Assembly (NCBI RefSeq): GCF_964187635.1
Contig: NZ_CAXLMO010000012.1
Location: forward strand, 1 to 56,554
Direction: 5' to 3'
DNA from: Seribacter sulfatis
Lineage (GTDB): Bacteria > Verrucomicrobiota > Verrucomicrobiia > Opitutales > Seribacteraceae
DNA: 56,554 nucleotides
Shown piece after piece: positions 1 to 8,655 of this stretch (positions are counted from its first letter, which is position 1; every line of letters starts with the position of its first letter). A model generated the notes under the pieces. It ran no database searches and was not told where the DNA came from. It worked only from the letters and a program-made list of their open reading frames with translations. The position numbers were made by a program, and so were the translations under genes.

Positions 1-1
1 G

Positions 2-1096
2 GGGGCGGGAGAAGGAGGAATGGATGATCTTGCTGCATTGCTTTCTCCATTAGCAAATAAGAAATACCTCGAGGATATGGCCCAACTAGCCAATCGGTTG
101 ACAATGCAGAGGTTTGGAAAAGCGATCCGCTTGTTTGCTCCTATTTATCTATCAAACGAATGTAATAATGTTTGTGATTATTGCGGTTTTAGTATGGGGA
201 ATGATATCGCCCGTAAAACACTGTCTCCCGCTGAGATTCTTCGTGAGATAGGAATATTAAGAAAGCTCCAATTTGACCATGTTTTATTGGTTACAGGAGA
301 ATCCTCACAAAAGGTGGGTGTGGATTATCTGTATGATTCAATTAGCGTCCTCAATGAGTACTTTTCAAATGTTTCAATGGAGGTTCAGCCTCTCAAGAGC
401 GATGAATATAGTTATTTGATTAGTGCTGGTTTGCACGCGGTTTTAGTTTATCAGGAAACCTATGAAAAAAAGAGTTATTCCAAGCACCACATAAAGGGAA
501 AGAAGAGAAATTTTGATTGGAGGTTAAACACACCGGATCGTCTTGGTCGGACTGGAATTAATAAGATTGGGTTGGGTTGTCTATATGGACTGACCGACGA
601 CTGGAGAACAGATTCTTTTTTTGCCGGAATGCATTTAGATTATTTAGAAAAAAAATATTGGCAGACTTCATTTTCAATGTCATTTCCCCGTATCCGCCCC
701 TTTGAAGGGGAACTTCAACCCGCAGTCGATTTAAAAGATCGAGACTTAGTTCAATTACTGTGTGCTTTTAGAATATTTAACCACGAACTTGAATTAAGTT
801 TATCCACACGGGAGAGTCCCGCCTTGAGGGAAAACTTATTGCCTTTGGGGGTCACTACAATGAGCGCAGGTTCTAAAACGAATCCTGGTGGTTATGCAGG
901 GAATGTTGAGTCGCTCGAACAATTTTCAATCTCAGACGAAAGAACTCCCGCAGAAATCGCTGCAATGTTACGTTCTCGTGGATATCAACCAGTTTGGAAA
1001 GATTGGGATTCTTCCTATCAGTGTCAGGGTGAAGTTCATTCAGCAAAAAAGCTTTCATTTGAACAGTCTACAGAAAATGCAATACTCGCTTCTTAA
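2..1096 (+). CDS. thiH: 2-iminoacetate synthase ThiH (5'-partial)
   Basis: Radical-SAM tyrosine lyase that makes dehydroglycine (2-iminoacetate) for the thiazole ring of thiamin. The CxxxCxxC [4Fe-4S] motif is CNNVCDYC (C48, C52, C55 counted from the ATG at 20), and the family C-terminus with PGGYAG, ELEQF-like and PVWKDWDS stretches is present. The frame is open to the left edge, reading GAGEGG before the ATG at 20. E. coli ThiH has about 40 residues ahead of the matching ALLSP segment, so I read the gene as starting outside the window. The G-rich run before base 20 is then coding rather than a ribosome binding site, and it would sit too close to the ATG anyway. thiG or thiS probably lies upstream. 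Confidence 0.93.
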   Translation, partial: GAGEGGMDDLAALLSPLANKKYLEDMAQLANRLTMQRFGKAIRLFAPIYLSNECNNVCDYCGFSMGNDIARKTLSPAEILREIGILRKLQFDHVLLVTGESSQKVGVDYLYDSISVLNEYFSNVSMEVQPLKSDEYSYLISAGLHAVLVYQETYEKKSYSKHHIKGKKRNFDWRLNTPDRLGRTGINKIGLGCLYGLTDDWRTDSFFAGMHLDYLEKKYWQTSFSMSFPRIRPFEGELQPAVDLKDRDLVQLLCAFRIFNHELELSLSTRESPALRENLLPLGVTTMSAGSKTNPGGYAGNVESLEQFSISDERTPAEIAAMLRSRGYQPVWKDWDSSYQCQGEVHSAKKLSFEQSTENAILAS

Positions 1097-1119
1097 GTGT
1101 ATTTGAAAATATCGATTTA

Positions 1120-2259
1120 GTGGACAATATGGAATTTTCAACGGATGAGAAAAGGCAATATCAGAGACATTTTTCTTTGCCTGGTTTTGGCAGTAAAGGG
1201 CAAGATCTTCTGAAGAGGGCATCGGTTTTAGTTATTGGTGCTGGCGGCCTTGGGTGTCCCGTTTTGCAATATTTAACTGCTGCAGGAGTTGGAGAGATCG
1301 GAATTGTGGATGAAGACATCGTTGAATTTTCAAATTTACAAAGACAGGTTTTATATTCTCACGAAGATATTGGGAAATTAAAAGTCGAAGTAGCATCTAC
1401 TAAACTCAAACAGTTAAATCCATATATTAAGATAAGTAGCTTTGCGGTTCGATTTAATGCCTCAAATGCGAAGACCTTGCTCGATAACTTTGATATCGTT
1501 ATCGATGGAACAGATAACTTTGATTCACGCTATTTGATCAATGACGCCTGTGTACTTTTTGATAAGGTTTTAATTTATGGAGCGATCAATCAGTTTAATG
1601 GTCAGGTAAGTGTTTTTAATTTACAAAATGGACCGACTTATCGTTGTCTATTTCCCCATCCACCTAGTGGAAATGCACTTCCTAGTTGTTCTGAGATTGG
1701 TGTTCTTGGTGTTCTACCCGGTATAATTGGTAATTTTCAAGCGTTGGAAGCAATCAAGGTGATCACTGGGGTAGGGGAGGTTTTAAACGGCAAAGTTTTG
1801 CTTTATGATGCGTTGAACCAAAAGAGTCAGATTGTTACAGTAAATCCAATTCAAAAAAGTCGTGAAATATACCAATTATCAGACCAGGTTACCCCGTGTC
1901 CGACCCACTCCAAAATTAAAACTGATCCAATGATTACCGAGATTGAACCTAAAGTATTTTCCGAGATGATTGAAAAACAAGAAGATTTATTTGTTTTAGA
2001 TGTACGAGAAGATTGGGAACGCGAAGTGGCGATGATAGCTCCCTCTATTCATATTCCATTAGGAGAATTCTCCTCTTCTTCTTCTGGTCCTGAATTACCA
2101 AGTGAAATTTCTCGCGACGACAATATTGTAATTTATTGCAAGGCGGGAGTTCGGAGTCGAATGGCTTGTGAGGTACTGCAAGAAAAAGGTTATAAAAAGC
2201 TACATAATTTATCCGGTGGAATTTTAAAGTGGGAAGCCGATGGATTTCCATTTGCTTAA
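1120..2259 (+). CDS. ThiF/MoeB-family adenylyltransferase fused to a rhodanese domain
   Basis: E1-like enzyme that adenylates the C-terminal glycine of a sulfur carrier (ThiS or MoaD), joined to a sulfurtransferase that can supply the persulfide. Residues 20-245 form the ThiF/MoeB domain, with the nucleotide loop GAGGLG (40-45), the VDEDIVEFSNLQRQ segment and the PSC..GVLGVLPG block. Residues 275-379 are a rhodanese domain with the active-site loop CKAGVRS (Cys340). The usual two CxxC zinc pairs are altered: the first reads TYRC (173-176) and the second CPTH (260-263). The GTG start at 1120 is followed by an ATG at 1129. Its place between thiH and thiD favours a thiamin role, but MoeB or Uba4-like activity cannot be excluded. 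Confidence 0.9.
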   Translation: MDNMEFSTDEKRQYQRHFSLPGFGSKGQDLLKRASVLVIGAGGLGCPVLQYLTAAGVGEIGIVDEDIVEFSNLQRQVLYSHEDIGKLKVEVASTKLKQLNPYIKISSFAVRFNASNAKTLLDNFDIVIDGTDNFDSRYLINDACVLFDKVLIYGAINQFNGQVSVFNLQNGPTYRCLFPHPPSGNALPSCSEIGVLGVLPGIIGNFQALEAIKVITGVGEVLNGKVLLYDALNQKSQIVTVNPIQKSREIYQLSDQVTPCPTHSKIKTDPMITEIEPKVFSEMIEKQEDLFVLDVREDWEREVAMIAPSIHIPLGEFSSSSSGPELPSEISRDDNIVIYCKAGVRSRMACEVLQEKGYKKLHNLSGGILKWEADGFPFA

Positions 2260-2999
2260 TGCCTAACTTATTAGTCATAGGTGGAACTGATAGCTCTGGA
2301 GGGGCAGGGGTATCGGCAGATATTGAAACCATATCATATTTAGGAGGTAGGTGCCTGCCGATCATCACCGCGGTGACTGCACAGGGAAATAATGGACTGT
2401 TTCATTCTCATGCAATTCCACCTTCAATATTAGCGAATCAATTAGACTCAATTGACGAACAAAAAATAGATGCAGTTAAGATTGGTATGATCCCCAATCA
2501 TGAATCGATTGAGGTTGTTGCCAGTTATTTAAAAAAAATAGAATCCACATCTATTATACTGGATCCTGTTATTAAAAGTTCTTCCGGTTATTCATTAATT
2601 TCTGATTCCGCTGCAAAGAGTTTACGAGATTTATTATTTCCGAATGTTTCCTTGGTCACTCCGAATTTATTTGAAGCTAAATTTTTTACTGAAGAAAATT
2701 ATACTAATCATGATCAATATGCTACACTGGCAGATCAATTGATAAAGTCGGGAGCGAATGCAGTTCTTCTAAAGGGAGGGCACCTTGATGGTCCCCGATG
2801 TGAAGACATTTTCCTGTCTTCCAATGGAGAGAGGAGTACTATGGTGCATGATAGAATACCGACTGGCACAGAGGTCAGGGGGACCGGTTGCCGCTTAGCC
2901 AGTTCCATCTGTTACTACTTAGCGATAAAGGAACCTATGTCCAAGGCAATCAGCCTTGGAGTTAATTACCTTCAGGGTTATATTTCCGAAAATATATAA
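2259..2999 (+). CDS. thiD: Hydroxymethylpyrimidine/phosphomethylpyrimidine kinase ThiD
   Basis: Phosphorylates HMP and HMP-phosphate to the pyrimidine diphosphate used by thiamin-phosphate synthase. The 246-residue ribokinase-fold protein begins with the ThiD signature IGGTDSSGGAG, has TAVTAQGN near residue 40, and carries the anion-hole/catalytic segment GTEVRGTGC near the C-terminus. I chose the ATG at 2259, which overlaps the upstream stop (TAATG). A longer in-frame start at 2229 would add ten residues that do not look like ThiD. It is the last gene of the thiamin run and converges with ruvA. Confidence 0.93.
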   Translation: MPNLLVIGGTDSSGGAGVSADIETISYLGGRCLPIITAVTAQGNNGLFHSHAIPPSILANQLDSIDEQKIDAVKIGMIPNHESIEVVASYLKKIESTSIILDPVIKSSSGYSLISDSAAKSLRDLLFPNVSLVTPNLFEAKFFTEENYTNHDQYATLADQLIKSGANAVLLKGGHLDGPRCEDIFLSSNGERSTMVHDRIPTGTEVRGTGCRLASSICYYLAIKEPMSKAISLGVNYLQGYISENI

Positions 3000-3009
3000 T
3001 TGGATTTAA

Positions 3010-3645
3010 TTATCGCCCCAATGCTTTTCGAATGAGTTCCTCTGTTGATGCATTTTTACCAATATCATCGGACGCCTTTCGAATAGCTTGATCTGCGTCC
3101 GTCGCTTTATAACCTAGAGTCAGTAGTGCGGATACCGCATCGTGATAAGAGCCAAACCCTACCCCCTCAACCGTTTCAGTTGAGATGCTTTCACTACTGC
3201 CACCAGTTGTTGGTACAGGGGCTTGTGTTATGACTCCTTTAGGCAACACTTTGTCTTTTAATTCAACAACGATTCGTTCCGCAGTTTTTTTCCCGAGGCC
3301 TTGGGCTTTTGAAAGCATGCCAATATCTCCACTTGCAATTGAAGTTTTTAACATTGGTAAGGAAAGTGATCCCAGTAAATTTAAGGCGATTCTTGGCCCG
3401 ATTCCGGAAACTTTATCTACGATCATTCGGAAAAAATCCCGGGATTCGCGGTCCATGAAACCATAGAGTGTTTGTGAGTCTTCCCGGTAAGTTGCCTGAG
3501 TATACAGTTTGATTTCCTTACCCAAGGGGGGAAGTTTTTCCGATGTGGTAAGAGGGATATTAACTTGGTATCCAATTCCTCCAACTTGAATAACGGCCAT
3601 ATTTAACTGGCACTCAATTAATTCTCCTTTAATAAATGCGATCAT
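3010..3645 (-). CDS. ruvA: Holliday junction branch migration protein RuvA
   Basis: Tetrameric DNA-binding subunit that holds the four-way junction while RuvB drives branch migration. The 211-residue length is near normal for RuvA. It has an N-terminal OB-fold (MIAFIKGELIE start), two helix-hairpin-helix segments (VSGIGPRIALNLLG and AQGLGKKTAERIV) and a C-terminal RuvB-binding three-helix domain (ALLTLGYKATDADQAIRKA). No ruvB or ruvC is adjacent. It lies 12 bases downstream of dapB on the same strand, so the two may share a transcript. Confidence 0.95.
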   Translation of the reverse strand: MIAFIKGELIECQLNMAVIQVGGIGYQVNIPLTTSEKLPPLGKEIKLYTQATYREDSQTLYGFMDRESRDFFRMIVDKVSGIGPRIALNLLGSLSLPMLKTSIASGDIGMLSKAQGLGKKTAERIVVELKDKVLPKGVITQAPVPTTGGSSESISTETVEGVGFGSYHDAVSALLTLGYKATDADQAIRKASDDIGKNASTEELIRKALGR

Positions 3646-3657
3646 AGGGGGTAATTT

Positions 3658-4398
3658 TTAAGCAGTAAGTCCAAGGACATCCTGCATGGAATAAAGATTT
3701 GCGGGTTGATTCACAACCCATTTTGCAGCTTTTAATGCACCTGCGGCAAAAATGACTCGGTCGGTTGCTCGATGGGTAAGCTCAATTCGCTCGCCCATAC
3801 CTGCAAACATTACCGTATGCTCGCCCACGATGTCTCCTCCCCGTAATGCATGAGACCCAATTTCATTCACCTTTCGCTCACCTGGCATACCTTCTCGTCC
3901 ATGAGATACATCCTTATCGCTTGCATTCCTTGATTCTTTAAGAATTTCTAAAAGTCGATCTGCAGTACCACTCGGTGCGTCTTTTTTTAGACGATGGTGC
4001 ATTTCAATCACTTCAGGATCGAATCCTGAGTTTAAATCTAATACTTTTGCCGCTTGTTGAGTTAAGAAAAATAGAAGGTTTACCCCCGTGGAAAAGTTCC
4101 CAGCCCAGACCATTGGGATAAAATGAGATAACTGTTCAATTGCATGACGATCCTCTTTACTATGACCAGTTGTCCCAATAACCATGGGTTTGTTATGCTC
4201 TTTTGCTAACTGTGCGAGTGAGAGCGTTGCATCGCGAAGGGAGAAATCAATCACAACATCACAATGCTCAATTCCATCTTCTGGTTTATCTCCTAAATCA
4301 ATGGGATAGCTAACCGTACAACCATGATCAGAAGAAATTGACTGAATCGCACTCCCCATTCGCCCCTTTGCTCCACTTAATAATATTTTTAAACTCAT
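3658..4398 (-). CDS. dapB: 4-hydroxy-tetrahydrodipicolinate reductase DapB
   Basis: NAD(P)H-dependent second step of the diaminopimelate/lysine branch, feeding peptidoglycan synthesis. The N-terminal Rossmann loop is GAKGRMG (9-15). The catalytic segment HHRLKKDAPSGT (134-145) contains the proton-donor histidine pair and substrate-binding lysine. GTTGHS and WAGNFSTGVN are the other conserved blocks. At 246 residues it is slightly shorter than E. coli DapB. It follows dapA by five bases on the same strand, so the pathway's first two committed enzymes are almost certainly co-transcribed. Confidence 0.96.
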   Translation of the reverse strand: MSLKILLSGAKGRMGSAIQSISSDHGCTVSYPIDLGDKPEDGIEHCDVVIDFSLRDATLSLAQLAKEHNKPMVIGTTGHSKEDRHAIEQLSHFIPMVWAGNFSTGVNLLFFLTQQAAKVLDLNSGFDPEVIEMHHRLKKDAPSGTADRLLEILKESRNASDKDVSHGREGMPGERKVNEIGSHALRGGDIVGEHTVMFAGMGERIELTHRATDRVIFAAGALKAAKWVVNQPANLYSMQDVLGLTA

Positions 4399-4403
4399 TG
4401 TAA

Positions 4404-5297
4404 TTAGATTTTCAATTCTAGATTGTGAGCAATTTCTTTTAATAATTCAAAATTACTGGCGGTGGGAGGGGTGAGTGGTAACCTAGCTTCAGCGGATTGG
4501 ATAATACCTTTTAATTGTAGAAGAGTTTTAATGGGGACTGGATTGGGTTCCATAAAAATATCGCAAAAGAATGAATAGTTTTTTGCATGAATTTCCCGAG
4601 CTTGTTTATAATTATCTTTGATTGCAAGTTCTACTAATTGAGATACCTCATTGGGAATAATATTAGAGGCCACACTAATTACTCCTTTTGCACCGCATGC
4701 CATAAACGGAAGAGTAAGCCCATCATCCCCAGAAAGGACGACGAAATTGGAATCGAGTGATCCCACGCTTTCAGAAACTTTCGAGGAGCGCCCACCCGCT
4801 TCCTTCAATGCACAGACATTCGGGTATTTTTCATATAATCTGGCAATAGTATTAGTTGAAATTTCGATCCCGCAACGAGAAGGGATGGAGTAGAGTATAA
4901 TTGGCTTTTCAGTAGATTCTGCCAATGCACTGAAATGAGCAATTAATCCTTCCTGGCTTGGTTTATTATAATATGGGGCAACTAATAAAAATGCATCTGC
5001 ACCAGCTTGGTCTGCTTTTTGCGTTAATTCGAGTGCTTCTTGTGTCGAATTTGCTCCCGTTCCCGCAATTACCGGAATTTTTCCATCCACAATTTCTACA
5101 GTATTTTTTATTACCTGTAGGTGTTCTTCTTCGGATAGAGTAGGGGATTCTCCCGTCGTACCGCAGGGCACGAGCCCTGATATCCCTGAAGATAACTGTG
5201 CGTTTACTAGGCGTTCGAGGTCAGTATAAGATACCGAGCCATCTTTCATTGGTGTGATTAAAGCAGTGTGTGCTCCGTGAAGTAGTTTCTTGTCCAT
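4404..5297 (-). CDS. dapA: 4-hydroxy-tetrahydrodipicolinate synthase DapA
   Basis: Condenses pyruvate with aspartate semialdehyde at the entry of the lysine/diaminopimelate pathway. The 297-residue TIM barrel keeps the active-site set: T47-T48 in CGTTGES, Y110 in APYYNKP, Y136 and R141 in YSIPSRCG, and the Schiff-base lysine K165 in ALKEAGG. I start it at MDKKLLHGAH (5297). An upstream in-frame ATG at 5375 would add 26 residues of unlikely sequence and run into the lepA leader. It is transcribed divergently from lepA and directly ahead of dapB. Confidence 0.95.
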   Translation of the reverse strand: MDKKLLHGAHTALITPMKDGSVSYTDLERLVNAQLSSGISGLVPCGTTGESPTLSEEEHLQVIKNTVEIVDGKIPVIAGTGANSTQEALELTQKADQAGADAFLLVAPYYNKPSQEGLIAHFSALAESTEKPIILYSIPSRCGIEISTNTIARLYEKYPNVCALKEAGGRSSKVSESVGSLDSNFVVLSGDDGLTLPFMACGAKGVISVASNIIPNEVSQLVELAIKDNYKQAREIHAKNYSFFCDIFMEPNPVPIKTLLQLKGIIQSAEARLPLTPPTASNFELLKEIAHNLELKI

Positions 5298-5351
5298 TTG
5301 AAATAAATATGTGAGAAAGGATGATTCCCGTCTTTTACACATGTTCTTTCT

Positions 5352-5371
5352 CCACAGGATTTTTTCTGTGG
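5352..5371. promoter_or_regulatory. Inverted repeat in the dapA-lepA divergent spacer
   Basis: CCACAG at 5352-5357 and CTGTGG at 5366-5371 are perfect 6-base inverted arms around an 8-base, T-rich loop. The repeat ends 11 bases before the lepA ATG and about 55 bases upstream of the dapA start. It could be a leader hairpin of lepA mRNA or a dyad operator, but a chance match is possible because the arms are short. Confidence 0.3.
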
Positions 5372-5382
5372 TCAACTTTTTA

Positions 5383-7185
5383 ATGGTGGAAACTCAAAGG
5401 ATTCGTAATTTTTGTATTATAGCGCACGTCGATCATGGCAAGACAACCTTGTCTGATAGGCTACTTGAGAGTACCCAAACGGTAATGGCTCGAGAAATGA
5501 AAGATCAGCTGTTGGATTCAATGGATTTGGAGCGAGAACGTGGTATTACCATCAAGTGTCATCCCGTTTCTATGAATTATCAGTATAAAGACGGAGAGGA
5601 ATATCTTTTTAATCTTATCGATACTCCTGGGCATGTTGATTTTTCTTATGAAGTATCTCGTAGCTTGGCTGCTTGTGAGGGGGCTTTGTTATTAGTCGAT
5701 GCCTCACAGGGAGTGGAGGCACAAACATTGGCAAATGCTCAACTTGCAGAGGCTCAGGGGCTTACCATTATTCCAGTAATTAATAAAGTTGATTTGCCCA
5801 GTGCAGATGTAGATCGAGTATCCAAACAAATTGAAGATATTTTGGCTATTCCCGCAGAAGAAGCAATCTTAGCAAGCGGAAAGTCAGGAATAGGGGTAGA
5901 GGAAATCCTGGAAGCTGTGGTGGAACGTTTGCCTGCACCAAGGTGGACGGACTATCAACAGCCTCGTGCTCTTGTTTTTGATAATCAATTTGATTCTTTT
6001 AAGGGGGTAATTTGTTACATACGAGTCTTCTCTGGTTGTTTTAACAAAAATGCAAATTTGTTATTAATGAGCGAGGATAGGAAAACTCCAATTAAAGAAG
6101 TGGGCAAATTTTGTCCTCAGCCTGTCCCCATGAAAAGTTTAAATGTGGGAGAGGTGGGCTATATTGTAACCGGCATTCGAGATGTCACCGAAATCAAAAT
6201 TGGTGATACTCTTACTCTTGCGGATACTCCAGCCAAGGAAATGTTACCAGGATATAAAGAAGTTCGCCCTATGGTTTTTAGCGGTCTTTACCCTTTAGAT
6301 ACCTCAGACTATGAAAAGCTAAAAAAAAGCGTGGGTAAGCTTCGGTTAAATGATGCGGCATTTACCTTTCAATCCGAGACTTCAGTTGCTCTCGGGTTTG
6401 GATTTCGATGTGGTTTCTTGGGGCTTCTCCATATGGAGATTATTCAGGAACGCCTGCGCCGAGAATATGATATTGATTTAATATCAACATATCCAAGTGT
6501 TGTGTATCGGGTGCATTTAACAGTAGGAGGGGTGATCGAGGTCGATAATCCGTTAGATCTCCCTGATATTACAGAGATTCTTAAAATCGAAGAACCCACA
6601 ATTCTTGCTCGAATTCACGCACCGAATCATTGTATTGGTGACTTGCTCACTCTTGTGACAGAAAAAAGAGGATCTTGTAGTGATACTGAAACAATCGATG
6701 AGACTCGAGTAATGATGACTTGTAACCTCCCTTTAAATGAAATTTTGGTTGATTTTAATGATCGGTTAAAAAGTGTTACCCATGGCTATGGTTCTATGGA
6801 CTATGATATGGCGGATTATGTTGAATCCTCTCTTGTACGAATGGAAATTCTTGTAAACGCCGAACCAGTAGATGCTTTTTCAACTATTGTACACAAGGAT
6901 AAGGCCGAGAACCGGGGTAGGGTGCTATGTTCTAAATTAAAGGATATCCTGCCTCGACAATTATTTAAGATCGCCCTGCAAGCATCGGTGGGAGGGAAAT
7001 TTATTGCCCGTGAGACTATCAGTGCAATGCGTAAAGATGTTACGGCCAAATGTTACGGTGGGGATATCTCTCGTAAAAGAAAATTGTTAGAAAAACAAAA
7101 AGAAGGAAAGAAGCGAATGAAACAGATTGGTAATGTGAACATTCCTCAGGAAGCATTCGTGCAAATTTTGAAAAGCTCAACCTGA
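5383..7185 (+). CDS. lepA: Elongation factor 4 (LepA), back-translocating GTPase
   Basis: Ribosome-associated GTPase that acts on stalled or mis-translocated ribosomes. The 600-residue length is the family norm. It shows G1 AHVDHGKTT (residues 14-22), DLERERGITIK (switch I), G3 DTPGH, G4 NKVD and the LepA-specific C-terminal part ending in GDISRKRKLLEKQKEGKKRM. The start is MVETQRIRNF at 5383, aligning with the family's short N-terminus. An in-frame start at 5311 would add 24 non-conserved residues. Signal peptidase I follows directly, as in the lepA-lepB operon of E. coli. Confidence 0.97.
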   Translation: MVETQRIRNFCIIAHVDHGKTTLSDRLLESTQTVMAREMKDQLLDSMDLERERGITIKCHPVSMNYQYKDGEEYLFNLIDTPGHVDFSYEVSRSLAACEGALLLVDASQGVEAQTLANAQLAEAQGLTIIPVINKVDLPSADVDRVSKQIEDILAIPAEEAILASGKSGIGVEEILEAVVERLPAPRWTDYQQPRALVFDNQFDSFKGVICYIRVFSGCFNKNANLLLMSEDRKTPIKEVGKFCPQPVPMKSLNVGEVGYIVTGIRDVTEIKIGDTLTLADTPAKEMLPGYKEVRPMVFSGLYPLDTSDYEKLKKSVGKLRLNDAAFTFQSETSVALGFGFRCGFLGLLHMEIIQERLRREYDIDLISTYPSVVYRVHLTVGGVIEVDNPLDLPDITEILKIEEPTILARIHAPNHCIGDLLTLVTEKRGSCSDTETIDETRVMMTCNLPLNEILVDFNDRLKSVTHGYGSMDYDMADYVESSLVRMEILVNAEPVDAFSTIVHKDKAENRGRVLCSKLKDILPRQLFKIALQASVGGKFIARETISAMRKDVTAKCYGGDISRKRKLLEKQKEGKKRMKQIGNVNIPQEAFVQILKSST

Positions 7186-7195
7186 TCAATTATTT

Positions 7196-8584
7196 ATGAC
7201 CGAGAAAATAAAAGCGAAAAGATCTCAGAAAAAGGGAGCGAAAGAAATTCTACGCCTTGGGCAAAAAGCCCTAGACTACAGAAGGGATATATTGAGTATT
7301 GATCAAGTTACAAGATTAGAGTCTGCAACTAGTGAGTTAAAAAATGTTTTGGGAAATAAGACAATTTATATAGACGAACTCGAAGAAAAAGCAGAAAAAG
7401 TAGACATTGAATTAAAAGAATCTGGTGGACTCTACTATCACAAGAAAGGGTGGGTTGAAAATGTGGAGATGCTTATGGTGGCGGCCATTGTGGTGATTGG
7501 AATCAGAAGCTTTTTTTTACAGCCTTTCATTATTCCCACTAATTCAATGTATCCTTCCTTTTTTGGCATGCAGCCCAACTTATATGAAGAGGAAAATGAG
7601 GTTCCTAGCTTATTGGAAAGAAGTATAGATAAAGTCCTCTTGGGGGCATCGCATTATCGATTAAATGTTGAAAGTGCAGGAAATTTATATTTGGTTTTGC
7701 AAAATGGGGGAAGTTTCCGATTTGCCGAAGCCACTTTTCCGAATGGTCGATTCTTTCTATTTCCCAATACGGTTAAAGAATATGTTTTTGAAGTGGGAGG
7801 AAAAGAACATACACTCCAAGTTCCTGCTGAATTCGATTTTGATACCTTGATCGCTAAAAAATTCGCGGGGATTGAGAGTTTACGTGACCTCCCTTTGATC
7901 GTAAGCCAAGACCAAGGGTTTACCGGGAATAGACTAAAATTATCTAATCAGAATTATCAAAAAGGAGATATAGCAATCGCGTTTGATATTTTATTGGGAG
8001 ATGCCTTATTCGTGGATCGAATGTCTTATAATTTTATTACGCCTAAATCGGGAGATCCTGCCGTTTTCCGCACCGGTTCAATTGATGAATTTAACAGAAA
8101 GATTGGTACACCGGTCCGAAATTTTATTGGGGAAGATAAATATTATATTAAACGCTTAATTGGAGAACCCGGTGATCGTTTAGAGATGAAAGTTCCTGAC
8201 TCAATCTTCACAAACGGAACGGATGTTCGTAAAGGAGTACCCGGAGTTCTTTACCGTAATGAGAAACCAATTTCAGGAAAAGTTGCTTTTGATGAAAATC
8301 GAAAACGTGCAGAAAGTTTATCAAATGATCCCAATGCCAAGAACCCGATGAATTATCCTGGTTACCGATCAGAAGGCTTACTTTCGAACCGCGAAGTTAT
8401 TACTGTCCCCCAAAAAGACGATGTAACAAACCCTACTGGATTTAATGGATATTTTATGATGGGAGATAATTCAACTGATAGTTTAGATGGTCGTGCTTGG
8501 GGATTTGTACCTGAAAACGAAATTATTGGACGTGCGTTTGTCGTTTATTATCCATTTACAAAGAGATGGGGTTTCTCCAACTAA
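7196..8584 (+). CDS. lepB: Signal peptidase I with a large insertion
   Basis: Membrane serine protease (S26) that removes signal peptides. Residues 1-88 are a charged, helical cytoplasmic extension and a membrane segment spans about 91-108. The nucleophile is S117 in PTNSMYP and the general base K319 in YYIKRLIGEPGD. The C-terminal box GDNSTDSLDGRAWG is clear. About 200 residues separate Ser and Lys, against about 55 in E. coli LepB. Most of the extra sequence (about 125-270) precedes the DRMSYNF..P..GD strand. At 462 residues it is long for the family. It lies ten bases after lepA, so co-expression is likely. Confidence 0.93.
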   Translation: MTEKIKAKRSQKKGAKEILRLGQKALDYRRDILSIDQVTRLESATSELKNVLGNKTIYIDELEEKAEKVDIELKESGGLYYHKKGWVENVEMLMVAAIVVIGIRSFFLQPFIIPTNSMYPSFFGMQPNLYEEENEVPSLLERSIDKVLLGASHYRLNVESAGNLYLVLQNGGSFRFAEATFPNGRFFLFPNTVKEYVFEVGGKEHTLQVPAEFDFDTLIAKKFAGIESLRDLPLIVSQDQGFTGNRLKLSNQNYQKGDIAIAFDILLGDALFVDRMSYNFITPKSGDPAVFRTGSIDEFNRKIGTPVRNFIGEDKYYIKRLIGEPGDRLEMKVPDSIFTNGTDVRKGVPGVLYRNEKPISGKVAFDENRKRAESLSNDPNAKNPMNYPGYRSEGLLSNREVITVPQKDDVTNPTGFNGYFMMGDNSTDSLDGRAWGFVPENEIIGRAFVVYYPFTKRWGFSN

Positions 8585-8655
8585 TACATCCCTGTAGACA
8601 TTATAGCAGTATGACATATTTCGCACAATATGGATTATGTCTAATTGCGTAATCT

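Noticed and set aside
2..20. Ribosome binding site for thiH at the G-rich left edge
   Set aside because: The GGAGG would end one base before the ATG, the frame is open upstream, and the family N-terminus is missing, so the stretch is more likely coding.
8613..8641. Operator dyad before malQ (GACATA ... TATGTC)
   Set aside because: The arms are only six bases, AT-rich and 17 bases apart, which is easily expected by chance in this composition.
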